DNA of 64,000 nucleotides from Halorubrum sp. JWXQ-INN 858. Its GTDB lineage: Archaea; Halobacteriota; Halobacteria; Halobacteriales; Haloferacaceae. The first letter of the stretch is position 1. Each line of letters opens with the position of its first letter. The notes under the pieces were generated by a model that searched no databases, was not told the DNA's origin, and saw only the letters and a list, made by a program, of their open reading frames with translations. The position numbers and the translations under genes were made by a program. Below, one piece after another: positions 58,457 through 64,000 of the stretch. The stretch lies in the NCBI RefSeq assembly GCF_009806985.1, contig NZ_WUAX01000014.1, forward strand, positions 62,001 through 126,000. Reading direction: 5' to 3'.

Positions 58457-59098
58457 ATGACGGTCTGTACCAAGCTCACCGTCGCGGTCGACGACTTCCT
58501 GCTCCCACGGGTCCTCACGACACGGCCCGAAGTCAGGGTCGAACTCGAACGGATGGTCCCGTTCGGCGAAGGGATCAGCCCGTTCCTCTGGGTGTCGTCG
58601 ACCGACGCGGGGTGGCTTCGGGAGACCGTCGATGCCGATCCGACGGCGGCGGGCATCTCGCGGCTCGATCCGGTCGACGGCGGCTCCCTGATCGCCGTCG
58701 GCTGGAACCGGGAGGCCGTCCCGGTGGCTTGCTCGATCACCGGACCGGGGGCGACGTGTCTCCGCGGGGTCGGACGCGCCGACGGTTGGAGCCTCGTCGT
58801 TCGGTTCGAGAGCCGCGACCGGCTCGGATCGTGTCATCGATACTGGGCCGAACGCGGCTTGGACGTCACGATAGAGCGTCTCCACGAAGGGGTTCGAACG
58901 ACGGACCACGGGGCGGCCGCGGCGCTCACGAGCTGTCAACGCGAGACGCTCCGTGCCGCCCTCGACGCCGGCTACTTCGAGGTCCCTCGCCGGACCACCC
59001 TCCAGGAGCTGTCGAGCGAACTCGGCGTTTCGGACACCGCGACGTCCCAGCGGATCCGACGCGGGCTCCGCGAGCTCGTGGCTACCGAGGTCATCTGA
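58457..59098 (+). CDS. Bat-type HTH transcriptional regulator (HTH_10)
   Basis: This 213-residue protein starts at ATG 58457. It has the Bat-associated N-terminal domain (about residues 1-150; SPFLWVSSTDAGWLRE) and the C-terminal HTH_10 (LTSCQRETLRAALDAGYFEV, then LSSELGVSDTATSQRIRRGL). It is paralogous to the regulator at 37185-37841. A TATA-like ggatataac about 45 bp upstream. Targets might be the neighbouring glycan genes, but there is no direct evidence. Confidence 0.9.
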   Translation: MTVCTKLTVAVDDFLLPRVLTTRPEVRVELERMVPFGEGISPFLWVSSTDAGWLRETVDADPTAAGISRLDPVDGGSLIAVGWNREAVPVACSITGPGATCLRGVGRADGWSLVVRFESRDRLGSCHRYWAERGLDVTIERLHEGVRTTDHGAAAALTSCQRETLRAALDAGYFEVPRRTTLQELSSELGVSDTATSQRIRRGLRELVATEVI

Positions 59099-59128
59099 TG
59101 CCAGCCCGACGGGGGCAGCCTCCGCGAC

Positions 59129-59308
59129 TCACCGCCAGGAGGCGAGCGAGACGTACGTCCCCTGCTTCGCCGTAAGCCACTCGGTAAGTCGTTGGGACTC
59201 GGTCGGGTCGGTCGGGTGAAGCGTACACTCGTCCGGGCCGTCGTCGTACTTCACGATCGTCGCCTCGATCGACGACTCGTGTTCCCTGGGTTCCCCGGTC
59301 GGGTTCAT
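59129..59308 (-). CDS. 59-residue haloarchaeal protein (DUF7511-like)
   Basis: This small gene reads MNPTGEPREHESSIEATIVK, then YDDGPDECTLHPTD and ESQRLTEWLTAKQGTYVSLA. The PDECTLxP and LTxWLxAxxGxYVxL motifs recur in a small haloarchaeal family I recall as DUF7511 (unverified). Start ATG 59308, stop TGA 59129. It is convergent with the Bat-type regulator 30 bases away. No function is known to me. Confidence 0.75.
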   Translation of the reverse strand: MNPTGEPREHESSIEATIVKYDDGPDECTLHPTDPTESQRLTEWLTAKQGTYVSLASWR

Positions 59309-59519
59309 GGCTTATCAAGGGTGACGCCCATTCCCCTGTTTGTAATACGTTTCCTAACGCCCGACCGAAACCGCCGACCGTGGGACTATCGTCGTGAGGC
59401 CACCGTCGTACGTCGTCGTCGCGAGACTACCGTCGTGAGGCGGTCGGTGCGGGATCGGGTACACAATCGGGCGATGTAGCCGGTGTATACTAAACAACTG
59501 GGTTCGGGAACGGTGGGGC

Positions 59520-60704
59520 ATGCAGGTCGTCATCCTCGCGGCGGGACAGGGCACACGAATGGGGCCGCTCACCGCGGCGCACCCGAAGCCGATGCTCCCG
59601 GTTGCCGGCCAGCCGTTGGTGGCTGGCGTGGCCGACGCGGCGATCGACGCCGGTGCCACCGAACTCGTCGTGACCGTCGGCTACCAGGGCTCGTCGATCG
59701 AGGAGTACCTCGGTTCCGAACGCCGCGGGGTCCCCGTCGCGTACGCGGAGCAGTCTGAACAGGTCGGGACGGCCGACGCCGTCGCGGCCGCGGCCGAGCG
59801 CATCGACGGCCCCTTCGCCGTACTGAACGGGGACACCTTATACGACGCGGCCGACTTGGCGGAGCTCTTCTCGGGCGTCCCGCGTATCGGGACGTATCGG
59901 GTCGACGACCCGACGTCGTACGGCGTCGTCCTCACCGACAACGGGATCGTCACGGGGATCGTGGAGAAGCCGGAGGATCCCCCGTCGCGGACGATCAACG
60001 CGGGGGCGTACACCTTTCCCGCGGACGCGGTCGACCTACTCGACGTCCCCGTGACCGAGCGGGGGGAGCGAGAACTGACCGACGTCCTCGACCGCCTGAT
60101 CGACCAGCGATCGGTCCGCACCGTCCCCTTCACCGAGTGGATGGACGTCGGCCACCCGTGGGAGCTGCTCGAGGCGAACGAGCGACGGCTGCAGGCGATC
60201 GAGTCCCGTCAGGAGGGATCCGTTCACCCGAACGCGACGATCGAGGGGCCGGTCGTCGTCGAGGAGGGCGCCACCGTCGGCTCCGGGGTGGTGATCGAGG
60301 GACCGGCGCTCCTCGGTGCGGACAGCTCCATCGGCCCGAACGCGTACCTCCGCGGCCCGGTGGCGATCGGTCCCGGGGCGCACGTGGGCCACGCCGTCGA
60401 GGTCAAACGGAGCGTTCTCATGGCCGATGCGAGCGTCGGCCACCTCTCGTACGTCGGCGACAGCGTGCTCGGCCGGGGGGTCAACTTCGGTGCCGGAACG
60501 AACGTCGCGAACCTCAGGCACGACGGTGCCCCGGTGAGCGTCTCGGTCGGGGAGCGACGCGTCTCGACGGGGCGGCGCAAGTTCGGAGTCGTCGCCGGGC
60601 CGGACTCGAAAACAGGGATCGATACCAGCTTGAACGCGGGCGTGACGCTCGCCGCCGGGTCCAGGACAGCTCCCGGCGAGGCCGTGTTCTCGGACGTCGA
60701 GTGA
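59520..60704 (+). CDS. GlmU-like sugar-1-phosphate nucleotidyltransferase with beta-helix acyltransferase domain
   Basis: This 394-residue protein has an N-terminal nucleotidyltransferase (VILAAGQGTRMGPLTAAHPKPMLPVAG; metal Asp in AVLNGDTLYD; EKPEDPP; NAGAYTFP) and a C-terminal left-handed beta-helix of hexapeptide repeats (VHPNATIEGPVVVEEGATVG; GVNFGAGTNVANLRHDG). It matches archaeal bifunctional UDP-GlcNAc/glucose-1-phosphate uridylyl- or thymidylyltransferases. It makes NDP-sugar for the glycan genes nearby. TATA-like gtatac lies about 35 bp upstream. Confidence 0.92.
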   Translation: MQVVILAAGQGTRMGPLTAAHPKPMLPVAGQPLVAGVADAAIDAGATELVVTVGYQGSSIEEYLGSERRGVPVAYAEQSEQVGTADAVAAAAERIDGPFAVLNGDTLYDAADLAELFSGVPRIGTYRVDDPTSYGVVLTDNGIVTGIVEKPEDPPSRTINAGAYTFPADAVDLLDVPVTERGERELTDVLDRLIDQRSVRTVPFTEWMDVGHPWELLEANERRLQAIESRQEGSVHPNATIEGPVVVEEGATVGSGVVIEGPALLGADSSIGPNAYLRGPVAIGPGAHVGHAVEVKRSVLMADASVGHLSYVGDSVLGRGVNFGAGTNVANLRHDGAPVSVSVGERRVSTGRRKFGVVAGPDSKTGIDTSLNAGVTLAAGSRTAPGEAVFSDVE

Positions 60705-60856
60705 CCGGTAGCCACCGCCAACGGTAGTGACCGCCTACGTTCGATTAATTGTCTTTACGCACGTATGGGTGTAATCCCTTTCTCACCCGCCGGTAACACG
60801 GGGATAACGCCGGTATCGACTGTATAGTAAAGTCGTCCCCTCGGATCCTTCCGGTA

Positions 60857-61171
60857 ATGGATCCCGACTGGGACGCGATCGGCTACGTCATTAGCTCGAA
60901 GTACCGGATCGCCGTCTGTGAGCGACTCGAAGGGGGTCCCTCTACGCCGACAGAGATCGCCGATCGAAAGGGCATGTCGATCACGCACGTCTCCCGGGCG
61001 CTTCGGAACCTCGAGGAGCGCTCGCTCGTCGAGCTCCTGGTCCCGGACGACCAGCGAAAACAACGGATATACGACCTCACCGAGCGCGGATCGGGCGTGT
61101 GGGGGGACATCCTTCGGACGGGGCTCGTCGAGACGGAGGCGATCCGCGCCGATCCGACCGACGGGCAATGA
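60857..61171 (+). CDS. ArsR/MarR-like winged-helix regulator
   Basis: This 104-residue protein has a winged-helix DNA-binding domain over its whole length: YRIAVCERLEGGPSTPTEIADRKGMSITHVSRALRNLEERSLVELL with the wing at PDDQRKQRIYDLT. TATA-like gtatagtaaag lies about 35 bp before ATG 60857. Its stop overlaps the ATG of the beta-helix lipoprotein by four bases, so the two are co-translated and it probably controls that gene. Confidence 0.85.
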   Translation: MDPDWDAIGYVISSKYRIAVCERLEGGPSTPTEIADRKGMSITHVSRALRNLEERSLVELLVPDDQRKQRIYDLTERGSGVWGDILRTGLVETEAIRADPTDGQ

Positions 61172-62523
61172 ACCGACGGGAGGTGTTGTATCGTACCGGA
61201 GCCGGGCTCACCGCGACCGCCTTCGCGGGCTGTGGCGACGACGCCGAGAACTCGTCGCCGTCGACGCCGGCCCGGTCGACCCCGAACCCCCCGACAGAGC
61301 CGGAGGTGTTCGACCGGTTCGAGCGCGTCATCGACGTCACCGACCGTGGGGCGGACCCGTCGGGCGAGGACTCGCTGTTGTCCACGCTCGTCGACATCGA
61401 TCCGGACGGGACGCTCGTTTACCTCCCCGAGGGACGGTACCGAATAGACGACTCGTGGTCCGTCGAGGGGTTCGAGCGCTTCGGGATCTACGGCCCGGAG
61501 GCGACGATCGTCCCGGATCCGGGAACCGACGCCCAGCTGTTCCAGCTCGACGGCCGCGACCGCGGAGAGGAGCTCCACCTCGAGGGGATCTCGTTCGATT
61601 ACTCGAAGGACGGAGCGAGCGGTCGGATGTTCAACGCACAGGCCAGGGATGGCCTCCTCGTTCGTGACGTCTCCGCGGAGGGAACCGTCGACCGTGGGCC
61701 GAGCCTCGCTCGCGTCGACGTGACGACCGCCGACGGATCCGGCCTCGTCGACGAGCTTCGACTCCCGGACGGCGCGGAAGCGGGTACCGGGATAACCGGC
61801 TGTTACGTCGGCAACAACAGCCGCGGTTCGATCACGTTCAAGAACTGTCAAATATCTGGGTTTCCTGACAACGGGCTGTACGCAGACCCGCCCATGGGAC
61901 GGATCGTCGTCGACGGCGGCTCGTTCCAGAACTCCGGGATCGCGAACGTACGGGTACGCGGTGGGTCGCTCGTCCAGAACGTCTACGTTCGCTGTGACGA
62001 CCGACATCGGGAGTTCGACAACATGCGTGGGATCCGCTTGACGGATTACGAACCCCAACCCGACTCGGAGCCCGCGGTCGTCCGGAACTGCTACGTCGAC
62101 ATGCTCGACGCCACGTACAGTGACGGTGCCATCGAGCTTTCCTCCCAGCTCGCGAGGGGGATCGTTCGATCGACGACGGTCCGGGTCGACGCGGACGACG
62201 TGATCGCGGTCCGTGCGAAGTCGCCGTCGAGCGCTTTCCTCAAGGCGGGCGTCGACACGTCGCTGCAGGTCTCGGATCTCGTCGTCCGTGGCGACGCGAC
62301 CGGGCTCGAAGCGATCCGCGTCGTCGAACGCGACGGCAGCCACCTCGACCGGATCGACGTTCGCCAGCCTGCTCGGGGCCGCGACGGCGTTGAGTTCCGC
62401 CGGTGTGTCGACGGGTCCCTCACGGACGCCCGCGTCGAGGTCGGCGGCCGCCCGCTCGTGCTCACGGAAAGCGACGTCGTGCGACGGAACGTCGATCTGT
62501 CGTTCCCGACCGACATGGTGTGA
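61168..62523 (+). CDS. beta-helix lipoprotein, homologue of the protein at 2864
   Basis: This protein has 451 residues from ATG 61168. A lipoprotein signal (NRREVLYRTGAGLTATAFAGC; Tat-like Arg pair, lipidated Cys near 22) is followed by a Ser/Pro/Thr spacer, then ten or so parallel beta-helix rungs (NCQISGFPDNGLYADPP; GSFQNSGIANVRVRGGS; NMRGIRLTDYE). It matches the 2864-4801 protein in the FxDNGxYA and RGIRxxxYE rungs but lacks its acidic C-terminal modules. It is a cell-surface protein with probable glycan binding or processing. Translation is coupled to the regulator upstream. Confidence 0.82.
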   Translation: MNRREVLYRTGAGLTATAFAGCGDDAENSSPSTPARSTPNPPTEPEVFDRFERVIDVTDRGADPSGEDSLLSTLVDIDPDGTLVYLPEGRYRIDDSWSVEGFERFGIYGPEATIVPDPGTDAQLFQLDGRDRGEELHLEGISFDYSKDGASGRMFNAQARDGLLVRDVSAEGTVDRGPSLARVDVTTADGSGLVDELRLPDGAEAGTGITGCYVGNNSRGSITFKNCQISGFPDNGLYADPPMGRIVVDGGSFQNSGIANVRVRGGSLVQNVYVRCDDRHREFDNMRGIRLTDYEPQPDSEPAVVRNCYVDMLDATYSDGAIELSSQLARGIVRSTTVRVDADDVIAVRAKSPSSAFLKAGVDTSLQVSDLVVRGDATGLEAIRVVERDGSHLDRIDVRQPARGRDGVEFRRCVDGSLTDARVEVGGRPLVLTESDVVRRNVDLSFPTDMV

Positions 62524-62701
62524 GGGTGGGCGCCGTGATGTGCCGGTGTGTGCCGGTGTGCCGATGGAAAATTGATGTACCGGTGTGCGACGACGTGTCG
62601 ATGGACAACTGACGCGCCGATGTGCGCCGGCGCGTCGGCGCGGGCCCGTCAGGCTCGGTAGGGGACGGCTAACTAACGCGCCGGCAGCCGGGAACCCGAC
62701 A
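62524..62701. repeat. intergenic stretch with imperfect GTGCCGGTGT repeats
   Basis: Short strings gatgtgccggtgtg, gtgtgccgatgg and gatgtaccggtgtgc recur with small changes between 62535 and 62640. No gene is seen. Confidence 0.55.
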
Positions 62702-64000
62702 ATGAGCCGGCCTGTCGATGCCGATCCCGTGAGCGGACCCGATACGCGCCGCTTCGTCGACGAGCCCTCCGCGGTCCGCGACGGGGTCCCGAGCTGGACG
62801 TCCGTTGAGCGCGAGCCCCGCGGAATCGATGCCGAAACCCTCGACGCGCTCGCGGACGAGCTGGCGACGCGACCGATGCGTGCGGTGCTCGCCGACGCGT
62901 TCCCGGACGGCGGACGGGACGAACGGAACGCGCTGTTCGTCGACCCGGCCGGCGCGTGGCGGATCCCCGTCAGCTCGCACCTCCGCGGGCGGTGTCTCGA
63001 CGTCAACACGGGCGTCGGCACGCGGGCGCTGCTGCTCGCCGAGGTGGTCGACTCCGTCGACGCCGCCGGGACGAGCCCCGAGGCGCTTCGGTTCCTCGCG
63101 GCCCGTGACGACTACGCGTGTCACGACCGCGTCACGCCCATCCACGCCGACCTCCGGACCCTGCCGGAGCCGACGGAACCGTACGACGTCGTCGTCGCCG
63201 ACCTCCGTGGACGACACCGACCGGACTCGCTCGGAGACGCCGTCGACGCCCTCGCCGAACCGCTGGCGGCCGACGGCTCGTTGCTGCTCCTGATCGACGG
63301 CCCGACACGGTCCGCCGGCGTCACGACCGCCGCGGGACTGGGGACGCCCTTGGACGACTCGCCCTCGCCGGTCGATGCGACGCGGCAACTGCTGTCCGGG
63401 GTCATCGACCCCATCGACCGGGACCGGTTCCCGTCGGTCGATCGATACGCGATGGTTCCGGACGCCGTCGACCCCTCGTTCGTCCTCCGGGTCGGCGACA
63501 CGGCGGCAACCGACCGACTGATCGCGGCCGGTGAGGGCGGCTCGCTCGGCGATCGGCTCGCGACGCGGACAGCGTCGCTCGCCGGACGACTCGGGGTGTT
63601 GGACCGGCTCTGGCCGGGGTTCCTCCTGGCCTGTTCACGCGACGGGACGCCAGGAGGTTCGGAGGCCACGGGCCGTGCTCGCCAGAATCCGGACCAGGAC
63701 CGACACCCCGTCAGCGAGGGGTTGCTCACCCGCGGTGGCGGTCGATCGACCGTCCTCGTCGACGACGGCGCGGGCGGGCTCGACTCGGTCGTGAAGGTCC
63801 CCCACCGGCGCGCGCACGCGGAGTTCGCGTTCGACGAGTTTCGAACGACTCAGGCGCTTAGCGGGGATGACCCCGGATCCACGGGCGTTTCGGGTACGAT
63901 CCCGTCCGGGACGCTGAGCATGACGTGGTTCGGGCCCACGTACGCCGAACGCCCCGCGCCGGGGACGCCGCTCTCGTCGTTCGTCAGCGCCGATCCGGAC
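62702..64000 (+). CDS. methyltransferase-like protein, 3' end beyond the window
   Basis: An open frame of 433 codons from ATG 62702 runs off the right edge without a stop. Residues about 95-210 hold a degenerate SAM-methyltransferase fold (CLDVNTGVGTRALLLAEVVD; IHADLRTLPEPTEPYDVVVAD; LAADGSLLLLIDGP). From about residue 345 a second region (STVLVDDGAGGLDSVVKVP, then HAEFAFDEFRTTQAL) resembles the start of a kinase/phosphotransferase nucleotide site with a VKVP Lys. That would make a methyltransferase-kinase fusion, as seen in some envelope loci (inference). Its place beside the glycan genes fits. Confidence 0.7.
   Translation, partial: MSRPVDADPVSGPDTRRFVDEPSAVRDGVPSWTSVEREPRGIDAETLDALADELATRPMRAVLADAFPDGGRDERNALFVDPAGAWRIPVSSHLRGRCLDVNTGVGTRALLLAEVVDSVDAAGTSPEALRFLAARDDYACHDRVTPIHADLRTLPEPTEPYDVVVADLRGRHRPDSLGDAVDALAEPLAADGSLLLLIDGPTRSAGVTTAAGLGTPLDDSPSPVDATRQLLSGVIDPIDRDRFPSVDRYAMVPDAVDPSFVLRVGDTAATDRLIAAGEGGSLGDRLATRTASLAGRLGVLDRLWPGFLLACSRDGTPGGSEATGRARQNPDQDRHPVSEGLLTRGGGRSTVLVDDGAGGLDSVVKVPHRRAHAEFAFDEFRTTQALSGDDPGSTGVSGTIPSGTLSMTWFGPTYAERPAPGTPLSSFVSADPD

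Overview
The window looks like a chromosomal or large-replicon segment of a halophilic archaeon (class Halobacteria, plausibly a Halorubrum-type genus, though the genus is inferred). It is GC-rich, its soluble proteins are rich in Asp and Glu, and Tat signals (RRxF/L) are frequent. TATA boxes about 25-30 bp before an ATG suggest leaderless transcripts. Family content is typically haloarchaeal: HalOD1, Bat-type HTH regulators, dodecin, a ba3-type oxidase, Orc1/Cdc6 with ORB repeats, and many small zinc-ribbon proteins. I found no rRNA, tRNA, CRISPR array or recognisable transposase.

Layout. 0.2-6.5 kb is a surface-polysaccharide region (DUF1616 membrane protein, DUF354 glycosyltransferase-like protein, Tat-exported beta-helix protein, flippase). 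6.9-19.1 kb is a sulfur, thiol and stress island: two TauE/TSUP permeases, each preceded by a tiny homologous membrane protein, two thioredoxins, rhodanese, split YeeE/YedE, rhodanese-metallohydrolase fusion, TusA, DsrE-like protein and two UspA proteins. 19.1-29.9 kb is a cytochrome oxidase island: Sco1, SafE-like protein, TlpA-like thioredoxins, CcdA and a copper P-type ATPase for maturation, then the ba3 oxidase operon, including a 58-residue subunit.

30-47.4 kb is more accessory in character. It holds three paralogues of an unrecognised four-helix membrane protein, dodecin, zinc-ribbon proteins, a GNAT fusion, a HalOD1 protein, a glutamate-cysteine ligase family enzyme with a Bat-type regulator, small membrane proteins, and a nosL/nosD/nosF/nosY cluster without nosZ. 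It also carries AT-rich stretches with gene remnants and several tandem repeats. 47.4-50 kb is a replication origin: about 1.28 kb of gene-free DNA with six ORB-like repeats around an AT-rich core, followed by orc1/cdc6.

50.2-64 kb returns to secreted and surface functions: a Tat-exported four-repeat protein, a DUF4397 lipoprotein, two alkaline-phosphatase-superfamily enzymes, a UDP-sugar dehydrogenase, a GlmU-like nucleotidyltransferase, a second beta-helix lipoprotein with its own regulator, and a methyltransferase-like gene running off the right edge. The strongest candidates for something undescribed are the TSUP plus mini-protein pairs, the AGTATTG motif shared by promoters of the sulfur/redox island, and the membrane-protein trio at 30-47 kb.
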